A DNA stretch of 38,407 bases from Planctomycetota bacterium. GTDB lineage: Bacteria; Planctomycetota; JAPUJT01. The notes beneath the pieces were generated by a model. That model searched no databases and had not been told where the DNA came from. It saw only the letters and a list, made by a program, of their open reading frames with translations. The stretch lies in NCBI GenBank assembly GCA_027296055.1, contig JAPUJT010000118.1, positions 1 through 38,407 of the forward strand. The letters run 5' to 3'. Below are positions 12,888-20,054 of the stretch, piece after piece. Positions within the stretch are counted from its first letter, which is position 1, and each line of letters begins with the position of its first letter. A program made the translations under genes and the position numbers.

Positions 12888-13721
12888 ATGCCAGTCAAGC
12901 ATTACAAAGCGACATCAGCAGGCAGGCGTTTCGGAATGGTCTCGGACTTTCTCGAGATCACGACCAACCGCCCCGAAAAGAGTCTCCTGCGTCCCCTTCG
13001 CGGGGCCACGGGTCGAAACGCTCACGGCCATATCACCAGTCGCCAGCGGGGAGGCGGACACAAGCGAATGTACCGTCTCGTCGATTTTCGACGCAATAAG
13101 TTCGACGTGCAGGCCCGGGTCGTGGCGATCGAGTACGATCCCAACCGGTCCGCCCGGATTGCCCGTTTGCACTACCTCGACGGCGCTAAGGCTTACATCC
13201 TCGCCCCGAAGGACCTCAAGGTGGGTACCAAGATCGTCTCCGGAGAGAAGGTCGAGCCAAAGCCGGGGAACTGCATGCCGCTGCGCAATATCCCGCTCGG
13301 GCTGATCATTCACAACATCGAGCTGATCAAGGGGAGAGGGGGCCAGCTCGTACGGAGCGCGGGGGGAATGGCCCAGCTCGTGGCGAAGGAGGGAAGGCAC
13401 GCGCATATATCCTTGCCGTCCGGCGAGATCCGCAAGGTCCTCCTCGACTGTCGAGCAACGATCGGACAGCTGGGAAACATAGAGCATCAGAACATCGTTC
13501 TCGGCAAGGCGGGACGCATGCGGTGGCTCGGGAGGCGCCCCCACGTTCGAGGGGTCGCGAAGAGCCCGTACTGCCACCCGATGGGAGGAGGGGAAGGGCG
13601 CACCAAGGGAGGACGCCACCCCTGCTCGCCTTGGGGCAAGCCGTCCAAGGGAGGGAAGACAAGGAAGCCGAAAAAGCTGTCCAATTCGGCCATCGTTCGG
13701 AGACGCAAGAAGAAGAGGTAG
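12888..13721 (+). CDS. rplB: Large-subunit ribosomal protein L2
   Basis: L2 is needed for subunit joining and supports the peptidyl transferase region; 277 residues, full length. Conserved parts include [19 protein letters not shown] and [12 protein letters not shown]. The functional C-terminal loop reads [19 protein letters not shown]. The key histidine (E. coli His229) is kept as His230 here, but the flanking residues differ: Cys229 for Asp and Met232 for His. I remember HPMGGGEG from planctomycete L2, so this may be lineage-typical. The TGAGG overlapping the rplW stop serves as the ribosome site. Confidence 0.98.
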   Translation: MPVKHYKATSAGRRFGMVSDFLEITTNRPEKSLLRPLRGATGRNAHGHITSRQRGGGHKRMYRLVDFRRNKFDVQARVVAIEYDPNRSARIARLHYLDGAKAYILAPKDLKVGTKIVSGEKVEPKPGNCMPLRNIPLGLIIHNIELIKGRGGQLVRSAGGMAQLVAKEGRHAHISLPSGEIRKVLLDCRATIGQLGNIEHQNIVLGKAGRMRWLGRRPHVRGVAKSPYCHPMGGGEGRTKGGRHPCSPWGKPSKGGKTRKPKKLSNSAIVRRRKKKR

Positions 13722-13733
13722 GAGGTCCGCGAC

Positions 13734-14012
13734 GTGGGTAGATCGGTCAAGAAGGGTCCCTATGTGGATGCCAAGCTCCTTAGAAAGGTGATGCGCGCGC
13801 GGGACTCGGGCAACCGGGAGCCGATACGCACCTGGAGGCGGGAGTGCACGATCATCCCCGAGTTCGTCGGATTCTACTTCGAGGTTCACAACGGAAATAA
13901 GTTTCTGAAGGTTTTCGTGACCGAGGACATGGTGGGGCACAAGCTGGGCGAGTTCTCCCCGACGCGAATCTTCAAGGGACACTCCTCGCGGAAGACAGAA
14001 GAGAAGAAGTAG
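13734..14012 (+). CDS. rpsS: Small-subunit ribosomal protein S19
   Basis: S19 sits in the 30S head and contacts S13 and the intersubunit bridge; 92 residues. The start is GTG 13734, supported by GGAGG at 13721-13725, which overlaps the rplB stop by one base and is well spaced. Signature parts are GRSVKKGPYVD, the central EVHNGNKFLKVFVTEDMVGHKLGEF (family pattern) and SPTRIFKGH. It ends in a charged KTEEKK tail. rplV starts 10 bp later. Confidence 0.98.
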   Translation: MGRSVKKGPYVDAKLLRKVMRARDSGNREPIRTWRRECTIIPEFVGFYFEVHNGNKFLKVFVTEDMVGHKLGEFSPTRIFKGHSSRKTEEKK

Positions 14013-14022
14013 GAGCCGTCAG

Positions 14023-14562
14023 GTGGCTGAAGCAAAGGCACTCCAGTTCAGGGCGAAGCACCGATACGCTCGCATGTCGGCGAGAAAGGCGCGGCCGGTC
14101 CTCAACATGATCCGGGGCCTGGACGTGAATCGGGCCATCGAGATGCTCAATTTCGAGAATCGGCGAGCCGCGCACGCGGCGCGCAAGGTGCTGCGTTCGG
14201 CCCTCGCCAACGCCGAGACGATGATCCAGGACCGTCGTCTCGAGATCGATCCCGAGGACCTCCTCATCACCGATGCCCGCGCCGACGTGGGGCCATCGTT
14301 GAAGCGCTGGCTGCCAAGGGCCCGGGGTATGGCGACGCCGATCCTGAAGAGAACCTGCCACATATCGATCACTCTGGGTCCAAAGCCGGTGAGCGCACCG
14401 GCGCCGGAACAGGTCAGCGAAGGCCAGGAGGCGCCCGCCAGCAAGGGGGCAGAAGAGGTCGAGGCGCAGTCTACCCGGAAGAAGAAGGCACAACCGCCGA
14501 AGAAGCCGGCCAAGAAACCGCCGATGAAGAAGGGTCCGGAAGGAGAACAAAGTGGGTCATAA
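14023..14562 (+). CDS. rplV: Large-subunit ribosomal protein L22 with long basic tail
   Basis: L22 lines the exit tunnel with an extended hairpin and shows its globular part at the tunnel mouth. The core covers residues 1-118, with MSARKARPVLNMIRG and the hairpin SLKRWLPRARGMATPILKR. Residues 119-179 are an extra tail: first Ala/Pro/Glu-rich, then Lys/Pro-rich (KKKAQPPKKPAKKPPMKK). Usual L22 is about 110-120 residues, so the tail adds half again. The start is GTG 14023 with AGGAG at 14011-14015. Its last 11 bases overlap rpsC. Confidence 0.97.
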   Translation: MAEAKALQFRAKHRYARMSARKARPVLNMIRGLDVNRAIEMLNFENRRAAHAARKVLRSALANAETMIQDRRLEIDPEDLLITDARADVGPSLKRWLPRARGMATPILKRTCHISITLGPKPVSAPAPEQVSEGQEAPASKGAEEVEAQSTRKKKAQPPKKPAKKPPMKKGPEGEQSGS

Positions 14563-15253
14563 GGTCAATCCAAGAGGATTCCGGGTTGGAATCACCGAGG
14601 GCTGGTCTTCCCGGTGGTACGCCCGGAAGAGTGACTATGCCCAGCTCCTGATCGAGGACTACAAGATCCGGATGTACATCAAGAAAAACTATCGGATGGC
14701 GGGGATTCCGCGCGTGGAGATCGAGCGCCGCGGAGATGAGGTCAAGATCTTCCTGCCAACGGCGCGTCCGGGAATCATCATCGGGCGTAAGGGCGCCAAG
14801 GTGGACCTTCTTCGCAGCGACCTCACGAACCTGACGGGCAAGCAGATCGAGCCAAAGATCCTCGAGATGGCGAAACCAGAGCTGAACGCTCAGCTCGTGG
14901 CAGAATCGGTTTCGGACCAGCTCAAGAAGCGCCAGGCCTTTCGTCGAGTACTGAGGAAGACGATCGAGCAGGTGATGGATAAGGGAGCTCTCGGGGTTCG
15001 CGTGCAGATGTCGGGCCGCCTGGCCGGCGCCGAGATGGCTCGGACGCAGACGAGCAGCCGGGGAAAGCTTCCGCTCACGACGCTCGACGCGAACATCGAG
15101 TACGGATTCACCGAGGCAAAGACGAACTTCGGCGTGATTGGTGTGAAGGTGTGGATTTACAGGGGCGCGTACCCAACAGCAGAGGAGGGGAGCGATGGCT
15201 CTCCGGATGCCCAAGCGGGTAAAGTATCGAAAGACCCAAAGAGGAACGGTTAA
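14552..15253 (+). CDS. rpsC: Small-subunit ribosomal protein S3
   Basis: S3 lies at the mRNA entry site and helps helicase activity of the 30S subunit; 233 residues. The KH motif is PGIIIGRKG at 73-81. The C-terminal domain is seen as GRLAGAEMARTQ and GVIGVKVWIYRG (194-205). The start is GTG 14552 (MGHKVNPRGFR), inside the end of rplV, with GGAAGGAG upstream. The tail after residue 205 is hydrophilic, and residues 215-233 are encoded in DNA that also encodes the start of L16 in another frame. Confidence 0.97.
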   Translation: MGHKVNPRGFRVGITEGWSSRWYARKSDYAQLLIEDYKIRMYIKKNYRMAGIPRVEIERRGDEVKIFLPTARPGIIIGRKGAKVDLLRSDLTNLTGKQIEPKILEMAKPELNAQLVAESVSDQLKKRQAFRRVLRKTIEQVMDKGALGVRVQMSGRLAGAEMARTQTSSRGKLPLTTLDANIEYGFTEAKTNFGVIGVKVWIYRGAYPTAEEGSDGSPDAQAGKVSKDPKRNG

Positions 15254-15617
15254 GGGCAATGCGACCCGCGGGAATCGGGTCGCATTCGGCGAATACGGTC
15301 TTCAATCGCTCCAGAGGGGATGGCTCTCTGCGCGGCAGCTGGAGGCGGGCCGTGTTGCGGCCACGCACTACCTCTCCCATGAGGGGAAGGTGTTTATTCG
15401 CGTCTTTCCCCACAAGCCGGTGACGTCCACCCCCGCGGAGACCCGTATGGGAAAGGGAAAGGGTGAGCCGGAGTTCTACGCCGCGATCATTCGCCCAGGC
15501 ACGATCCTCTATGAGGTCGGTGGGGTTTCGGAAGAAATTGCCCGGGCCACGTTGGCTCGCGCTGCCCACAAGCTTCCGTATCGCATGAGATTCGTGGCTC
15601 GGAGACACAAGATATGA
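15195..15617 (+). CDS. rplP: Large-subunit ribosomal protein L16
   Basis: L16 helps shape the A site and organises tRNA accommodation in the 50S subunit; 140 residues. Signature segments are MPKRVKYRKTQRG, KGNATRGNRVAFGEYGLQ and ETRMGKGKGEPEFY. I chose ATG 15195, after GAGGGGAGC. The next ATG (15207, MPKRV) matches the commonest L16 start but lacks as good a ribosome site. With 15195 the gene overlaps rpsC by 59 bp, and with 15207 by 47 bp. Its stop overlaps the rpmC start (ATGA). Confidence 0.96.
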   Translation: MALRMPKRVKYRKTQRGTVKGNATRGNRVAFGEYGLQSLQRGWLSARQLEAGRVAATHYLSHEGKVFIRVFPHKPVTSTPAETRMGKGKGEPEFYAAIIRPGTILYEVGGVSEEIARATLARAAHKLPYRMRFVARRHKI

Positions 15618-15850
15618 AAGCCAAGGTTCTGAGAGAAACCGCTTCGGATGAGCTGCGCGAGATGCTGCAGGACTCCGAAGAAGAGTTGTTCAACCTCCGA
15701 TTCCAGGGTGCCACGGAAGAGATCAAGAACCCGGCGGGCATCCCGAAGATCCGGAGAAACGTGGCTCGGATCAAGACGATCCTTGCCGAAAGAGGCGAAT
15801 CGGAGGTCGGTCCCACGAAGAGGACGGCTTCCAAGGAGGGGGCCAGTTGA
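15614..15850 (+). CDS. rpmC: Large-subunit ribosomal protein L29
   Basis: L29 is a small helical hairpin protein beside L23 at the tunnel exit. It has 78 residues, slightly longer than the usual 60-70. The signature is [17 protein letters not shown] followed by [16 protein letters not shown]. The ATG at 15614 overlaps the rplP stop by four bases (ATGA), indicating coupled translation. The tail ([14 protein letters not shown]) is extra and its end overlaps the rpsQ start. Confidence 0.96.
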   Translation: MKAKVLRETASDELREMLQDSEEELFNLRFQGATEEIKNPAGIPKIRRNVARIKTILAERGESEVGPTKRTASKEGAS

Positions 15851-16107
15851 AGACGAGAGGCCGCCGCCGCGAGGTTACCGGAGTGGTGATCTCGGACAAG
15901 ATGGAAAAGACCATCCGGGTCCAGACGTCCACCCTGGTCAAGCACCCGCGCTACGGCAAGTACATCAGGCGCATCACCCGCGTCCTGGCACATGACGGTG
16001 AAGAGAAATCGAAGGCAGGGGATGTCGTCCTCATAACCGAGAGCCGGCCCATCTCCAAGAGGAAGCGCTGGCGTCTCGTAAGAGTGGTACGAGAGTCGGC
16101 CGAGTGA
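15847..16107 (+). CDS. rpsQ: Small-subunit ribosomal protein S17
   Basis: S17 is a primary 16S rRNA-binding protein of the 30S body with an OB fold; 86 residues. Recognisable parts are [27 protein letters not shown] and [13 protein letters not shown]. The start is the rare TTG at 15847, which shares TTGA with the rpmC stop. It is supported by AAGGAGG at 15833-15839, 7 nt upstream, and no ATG or GTG lies nearby in frame before the conserved core. The arrangement implies termination-reinitiation from L29. Confidence 0.96.
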   Translation: MKTRGRRREVTGVVISDKMEKTIRVQTSTLVKHPRYGKYIRRITRVLAHDGEEKSKAGDVVLITESRPISKRKRWRLVRVVRESAE

Positions 16108-16123
16108 GCCCCTGGAGGCTAAA

Positions 16124-16492
16124 GTGATTCAGATGGAGTCTCGGCTCGATGTAGCCGACAACACGGGCGCCAAGCTGGTCGGATGCATCAAGGTCCTTGG
16201 TGGCACACGAAGGAGATACGCCCGCATCGGGGACATCATCGTCTGCTCCGTGAAGAAGGCCCTCCCCGGAGGGGAGATCAAACCGGGGGAAATGGTTCGA
16301 GCAGTCATCGTTCGCACTCGCTACCCGACGGCAAGAGATGACGGGACGTACGTGAGGTTCGATAGCAACGCCGTCGTGATATTGGATGCAAACAACGAGC
16401 CCCGCGGCAGCCGCATATTCGGCGCCGTGGCTCGGGAGCTACGTCAGAAGAAATTCATGAAGATCATCTCCTTGGCCTCGGAGGTGGTGTAG
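16124..16492 (+). CDS. rplN: Large-subunit ribosomal protein L14
   Basis: L14 is at the subunit interface of the 50S particle near the factor-binding side; 122 residues, the exact usual length. The signature is [17 protein letters not shown] at the start, [15 protein letters not shown] in the middle and [16 protein letters not shown] at the end. The start is GTG 16124 with GGAGG at 16114-16118. The stop TAG shares its last base region with the rplX GTG (one-base overlap). Confidence 0.98.
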   Translation: MIQMESRLDVADNTGAKLVGCIKVLGGTRRRYARIGDIIVCSVKKALPGGEIKPGEMVRAVIVRTRYPTARDDGTYVRFDSNAVVILDANNEPRGSRIFGAVARELRQKKFMKIISLASEVV

Positions 16493-16800
16493 TGAGGATC
16501 AAAGCAGACGACATCGTCACCGTCATCTCGGGGGACGGGAAGGGACAGCAGGGTAAGGTCATCCGTGTCATTCCCCGCAAGGGCAAGGTGGTCGTCCAGA
16601 ATCAAGCCTATGTCCTCAAGCACGTCCGGAAGACGCAGAAGAACCCGCAGGGAGGCCGGCTACAGATGGAGTCGCCTATCGACATCTCAAACGTGCGACT
16701 CGTCTGCCCCGCCTGTTCGGAGGGGACAACGGTCGTGATGCGCAAGGGAGATGATGGAAAAAGGGTGCGGGTCTGCAAGAAATGTCAGGAAGAGATATAG
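16492..16800 (+). CDS. rplX: Large-subunit ribosomal protein L24 with zinc-type cysteines
   Basis: L24 is an assembly initiator of the 50S subunit that lies beside the tunnel exit; 102 residues. The KOW motif covers about residues 6-32 (VTVISGDGKGQQGKV). The C-terminal half has Cys72/Cys75 (CPAC) and Cys95/Cys98 (CKKC), a zinc-ribbon arrangement seen in many L24 proteins. The start is GTG 16492, overlapping the rplN stop by one base. GGAGG lies just before it inside rplN. Confidence 0.97.
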   Translation: MRIKADDIVTVISGDGKGQQGKVIRVIPRKGKVVVQNQAYVLKHVRKTQKNPQGGRLQMESPIDISNVRLVCPACSEGTTVVMRKGDDGKRVRVCKKCQEEI

Positions 16801-16809
16801 AAGTGAGCC

Positions 16810-17349
16810 ATGGCCAGAGTCGCTGAACAATACAAAGAAAAGGTCGTGCCCGCTCTGATCGAGCGGTTCGGCTACAAGAGCTCCATGAGCGTGCCTCGCC
16901 TGAGCAAGATCGTGGTGAACATGGGGGTGGGCAAGGCGACGGAGGAGCGCAAGCGCCTCGAGTCGGCGATGACCGACATGACAATATTGACGGGCCAGAA
17001 AGGCGTGATCACCAAGGCCAGGAAGCCGATCGCGGGCTTCAAGGTTCGAAAGGGCAACGACATCGGCTGCATGGTGACGCTGCGCAAGCAGCGAATGTAC
17101 GAATTCTTCGACCGCCTGATCAGCATAGCTATCCCTCGTATCCGAGATTTTCGCGGTCTGAGTTCACGATCCCTCGACGGCGGAGGCAATTTCTCGATGG
17201 GCCTCCATGAGCAGGTGGTGTTCCCGGAGATCTCGGTTGACAAGGTGGAGTTTGTCCAGGGCATGGACATCACGATCGTTACAACGTCGCGGACTGACGA
17301 GGAGGCGCTGGCCCTTCTCGAGCTTCTGGGGATGCCGTTCCGCAAGTAG
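16810..17349 (+). CDS. rplE: Large-subunit ribosomal protein L5
   Basis: L5 binds 5S rRNA in the central protuberance and touches the P-site tRNA; 179 residues. Conserved parts are [13 protein letters not shown] near the start, [22 protein letters not shown] (family pattern) and [17 protein letters not shown] near the end. The ATG at 16810 is 9 bp after rplX. A 44-bp gap separates it from rpsN; it holds GAGAGAGAC before the S14 ATG and nothing else of note. Confidence 0.98.
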   Translation: MARVAEQYKEKVVPALIERFGYKSSMSVPRLSKIVVNMGVGKATEERKRLESAMTDMTILTGQKGVITKARKPIAGFKVRKGNDIGCMVTLRKQRMYEFFDRLISIAIPRIRDFRGLSSRSLDGGGNFSMGLHEQVVFPEISVDKVEFVQGMDITIVTTSRTDEEALALLELLGMPFRK

Positions 17350-17393
17350 GACGGGGTTGCCGGACCCACGATTCAGAGAAGAACGAGAGAGAC

Positions 17394-17579
17394 ATGGCCA
17401 AGACGTCCCAAAGAGTCAAGCAACGGCGCGAGCCGAAATTCAAGGTCAGGGCCTATAACAGGTGCCAGATCTGCGGCCGTCGGCGCGCCTATTACCGAAA
17501 GTTCGGCATCTGTCGAATCTGCTTCCGGAACCTGGCGGCCCGCGGCGAGATCCCAGGAGTCCGAAAGGCCTCCTGGTAG
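17394..17579 (+). CDS. rpsN: Small-subunit ribosomal protein S14, short zinc-binding type
   Basis: S14 is a late-assembly protein of the 30S head. This is the short type of 61 residues with an intact zinc site: Cys24, Cys27, Cys40 and Cys43 (CQIC...CRIC). The rest matches the type-Z pattern, ending [13 protein letters not shown]. It is not the long cysteine-free 100-residue form. The ATG at 17394 follows a GAGAGAGAC run. rpsH starts 11 bp after the stop. Confidence 0.98.
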   Translation: MAKTSQRVKQRREPKFKVRAYNRCQICGRRRAYYRKFGICRICFRNLAARGEIPGVRKASW

Positions 17580-17590
17580 GAGCAAACGCG

Positions 17591-17983
17591 ATGTCGATGA
17601 CCGACCCGATTGCAGACATGCTGACGAGGATCCGGAACGGCAATTCGATCGGCCGCTCCGAGGTGCTGATCCCGGTCTCCAGACTCAAGCTGGCGATCGC
17701 GGACCTTCTCCACCGTGAAGGCTTCATCCACGGATACGAGATCGGGCCGACGCCCCGCACCTTCATGGTCAAGCTTAAGTACGGACCGGACGGTGAGAAG
17801 GTCATCAACAAGATCGAGAGGCAGAGCAAGCCGGGCCTGAGAATCTACCGTGGGGTCGACAAGATTGCCCCGGTCCTGAACGGGCTCGGGATCCAGATGG
17901 TATCGACCTCCCATGGGGTTCTGTCGGACCGGGAGTGCCGCGAGAAGAAGACGGGCGGAGAGGTTCTCGCCAGTGTGTGGTAA
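17591..17983 (+). CDS. rpsH: Small-subunit ribosomal protein S8
   Basis: S8 binds the central domain of 16S rRNA and in E. coli represses the spc operon; 130 residues. The start is ATG 17591 (MSMTDPIADML), supported by AGGAG at 17578-17582; ATG 17597 is also possible. The frame is open upstream through rpsN, but that part has no S8 similarity. Signature elements are TDPIADMLTRIRNG at the start and the C-terminal MVSTSHGVLSDRECREKKTGGEVLASVW pattern. A 92-bp gap follows. Confidence 0.97.
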   Translation: MSMTDPIADMLTRIRNGNSIGRSEVLIPVSRLKLAIADLLHREGFIHGYEIGPTPRTFMVKLKYGPDGEKVINKIERQSKPGLRIYRGVDKIAPVLNGLGIQMVSTSHGVLSDRECREKKTGGEVLASVW

Positions 17984-18041
17984 TTGTCTGGCGATCGCCT
18001 GGAATTGTTCTGACAAATAACAAAGCGATTCGCCCGGCGCA

Positions 18042-18055
18042 GCCCCGGACGGGGC
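18042..18055 (+). promoter_or_regulatory. GC hairpin before rplF
   Basis: The stem GCCCC-GGAC-GGGGC lies in the 92-bp rpsH-rplF gap, ending 20 nt before the rplF ATG. It resembles the hairpin at 10848-10860 ahead of rpsJ (GGGGC-CGG-GCCCC), but the strand order of the arms is swapped. No promoter-like hexamers are obvious in the gap. A control or mRNA-stability role is only a guess. Confidence 0.3.
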
Positions 18056-18075
18056 CCGGGACGGAGAAGGATGAG

Positions 18076-18627
18076 ATGTCTCGCATAGGAGTCATGCCGA
18101 TACCGGTGCCCGGTGGAGTGAAGATCGACATCCGCCCAACAGAAATCCACGTCACTGGACCACTCGCGACTCTGACACATGCTATCCCTCCCGGGATCCA
18201 GGCGGCCTTTGACGAGGAGAAGCGAATCCTGACGGTCAAGAGGTCGTCGGAGACGAAGCAGGTCCGGGCCTTGCATGGAACGGCCCGCAGTCGCATTGCA
18301 AGCCTGGTCCTGGGCGTGACCCAGGGATTCAAGAAGGGTCTGATCATCGGAGGCGTAGGCTACCAGGCCAAGGTGGAAGGGAAGGAGCTGATCCTGCAGA
18401 TCGGGTTCTCCCATCCGGTGAAGCTCACGATCCCGGATGGCTTGAAGGTGGTGGCCCCGACAGTGACCACGATCCAGATCTCGGGCGCCGACAAGCCAAA
18501 GGTAGGACAGTTCGCGGCAGAGATACGCGCAATCCGCCCTCCGGAGCCTTACAAGGGGAAGGGAATCCGCTACTCGGACGAGCAGATCCGACGCAAGCAG
18601 GGCAAGACCTTCGCCGGCGGCGAATAG
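18076..18627 (+). CDS. rplF: Large-subunit ribosomal protein L6
   Basis: L6 lies near the sarcin-ricin loop and the factor-binding site; 183 residues with two similar alpha/beta domains. The start is ATG 18076 (MSRIGVMPIPVP), with GAGAAGG just upstream. An upstream open extension into the rpsH region has no family similarity. The signature is the C-terminal PEPYKGKGIRYSDEQIRRKQGK. L6 ends 12 bp before the rplR GTG, whose ribosome site AGGAG overlaps the L6 stop. Confidence 0.97.
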   Translation: MSRIGVMPIPVPGGVKIDIRPTEIHVTGPLATLTHAIPPGIQAAFDEEKRILTVKRSSETKQVRALHGTARSRIASLVLGVTQGFKKGLIIGGVGYQAKVEGKELILQIGFSHPVKLTIPDGLKVVAPTVTTIQISGADKPKVGQFAAEIRAIRPPEPYKGKGIRYSDEQIRRKQGKTFAGGE

Positions 18628-18639
18628 GAGCTCGAATCA

Positions 18640-19005
18640 GTGGATCATCATAAGGCGAAGAACAAGAGGCGACAGAGGCGGCACCGGCGTGTTCGACGCA
18701 GGGTGGTCGGGGACGAGACCCGACCTCGCCTCAGCGTTTTTCGATCGCTCCGGCACATTTACGCCCAGGTGATCGACGATCTGGCCGGAACCACGCTCGT
18801 CTCGGCCTCGACTCTAGATAAGGACTCCTCCGAAGTGAAAGGGAAGCCCCGGCCGGAAGTGGCCCGGTGGGTCGGCCGACGGGTGGCGGAGAAGGCCCTG
18901 GAAAAGGGAATCAAGCAGGTCTGCTTCGATCGCGGCGGCCATCAATTCCACGGGCGCGTGAAGGCCCTCGCCGAGGGAGCGCGTAAAGCAGGGCTGAATT
19001 TCTGA
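18640..19005 (+). CDS. rplR: Large-subunit ribosomal protein L18
   Basis: L18 binds 5S rRNA and carries it to the 50S central protuberance; 121 residues. The N-terminal part is strongly basic ([18 protein letters not shown]). The core has [20 protein letters not shown] and the C-terminal [24 protein letters not shown] pattern. The start is GTG 18640, with TAGGAG at 18626-18631. rpsE follows after 15 bp. Confidence 0.98.
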   Translation: MDHHKAKNKRRQRRHRRVRRRVVGDETRPRLSVFRSLRHIYAQVIDDLAGTTLVSASTLDKDSSEVKGKPRPEVARWVGRRVAEKALEKGIKQVCFDRGGHQFHGRVKALAEGARKAGLNF

Positions 19006-19020
19006 GAAAGAGGGACCACT

Positions 19021-19533
19021 GTGGGTAGGCAGGGCAGGCAAGGAAGACAGGACGGCAGGGGACAGGACCGAGACGAGGTCGTCGTCAAGATCAACCGGTG
19101 CGCCACGGTAGTCAAGGGCGGTCGCCGGTTCTCCTTCAGCGCTCTCGTCGTCATCGGTGACAAGAAGGGAAAGGTCGGCTTTGGTTTCGGCAAGGCCAAC
19201 GACGTCCCTGGCGCGGTGGAAAAGGGCACGAAGGACGCTCGCCGGAGTCAGAAGGGAGTGGTCCTCGAGGGAAAGACGATTCCCCACCAGGTGATGGGCA
19301 AGTTCGGAGCCGCCAGGGTCCTGCTGATGCCCGCTCCGAAGGGGACAGGCGTGCTGGCCGGGGCCGCAGTCCGTGCGGTAGTCGAGAGCGCCGGTATACG
19401 GGATATTCTCACGAAATCCTACGGGACGAGCAATCCCGTCAACCTGGTCAAGGCGACGATGCAGGGACTCCTCTCCCTCCGGTCTCGCGAGGAAGTAGAG
19501 CGCCTACGGGGCGTCAAGCTCGAAGCGTCGTAG
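19021..19533 (+). CDS. rpsE: Small-subunit ribosomal protein S5
   Basis: S5 sits at the mRNA entry channel with S3 and S4 and affects decoding accuracy; 170 residues. The N-terminal 20 residues are Gly/Arg/Gln-rich ([18 protein letters not shown]). The double-stranded-RNA-binding fold begins [21 protein letters not shown] and the C-terminal domain contains [15 protein letters not shown]. The start is GTG 19021. Unlike in most bacteria, no L30 gene follows; rplO starts 56 bp later. Confidence 0.97.
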   Translation: MGRQGRQGRQDGRGQDRDEVVVKINRCATVVKGGRRFSFSALVVIGDKKGKVGFGFGKANDVPGAVEKGTKDARRSQKGVVLEGKTIPHQVMGKFGAARVLLMPAPKGTGVLAGAAVRAVVESAGIRDILTKSYGTSNPVNLVKATMQGLLSLRSREEVERLRGVKLEAS

Positions 19534-19555
19534 GAGCCGAGCTCAAGGTCAAGGG

Positions 19556-19589
19556 CGAAGGGTTTTCGACCCCCGAAGGGTTATCGACC
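19556..19589 (+). repeat. 18-bp tandem duplication just before rplO
   Basis: Two copies of a 16-bp unit, CGAAGGGTTTTCGACC (19556-19571) and CGAAGGGTTATCGACC (19574-19589), are separated by CC and differ at one base. The second copy abuts the rplO ATG. Each copy contains GAAGGG, which can serve as a ribosome-binding site. The repeat fills most of the 56-bp gap where rpmD (L30) stands in many bacteria. Its function is not known. Confidence 0.8.
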
Positions 19590-20051
19590 ATGGATCTCAA
19601 ACAAGTCAAGAGCGGACCTCCCAGGCAAAGGAGAAAGCGCGTCGGCCGGGGCGAATCGTCCGGCGTCGGAAAGACATCCGGACGGGGTCACAAGGGATAC
19701 GGAGCCCGGGCGGGAAACTCGCGCCGCTACTCCTACGAGGGAGGGCAGATGCCTCTGTACCGGCGCCTGCCCAAGAGAGGGTTCAACAATATTTTCAAGA
19801 AGCAGTTCGCCTGCGTCAACGTCTCCCAGCTGAACCGTTACGCGGATGGTGAGGAGCTCGACGCAGAGCGGCTAAACGCGGATGGGCTGATCCAGATCCG
19901 CAAGCACGGCTTGAAGGTGCTGGGGTCAGGCGACCTGAAGAAGAAGCTGACAGTCCGTGCCCAGGCGTTCACGCGGTCTGCCACCGAGAAAATCTCCGCC
20001 AAGGGCGGAGAGGCACAGGTCGTTCCCGCGAAGAAGGGTTTGCGTCGGTAG
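19590..20051 (+). CDS. rplO: Large-subunit ribosomal protein L15
   Basis: L15 is a 50S assembly protein; 153 residues. The N-terminal tail is typical: RRKRVGRGESSGVGKTSGRGHKGYGARAG pattern, rich in Gly and Arg and threaded into rRNA. The middle has MPLYRRLPKRGFNN. The globular C-terminal domain covers roughly residues 75-150. The ATG at 19590 follows the second copy of the tandem repeat, so the choice of ribosome site may be affected by it. secY begins 3 bp after the stop. Confidence 0.97.
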   Translation: MDLKQVKSGPPRQRRKRVGRGESSGVGKTSGRGHKGYGARAGNSRRYSYEGGQMPLYRRLPKRGFNNIFKKQFACVNVSQLNRYADGEELDAERLNADGLIQIRKHGLKVLGSGDLKKKLTVRAQAFTRSATEKISAKGGEAQVVPAKKGLRR

Positions 20052-20054
20052 AGC

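Noticed and set aside
19534..19589. A hidden rpmD (L30) gene between rpsE and rplO.
   Set aside because: The 56-bp gap is too short for a 60-residue protein and neither flanking gene is a fusion.
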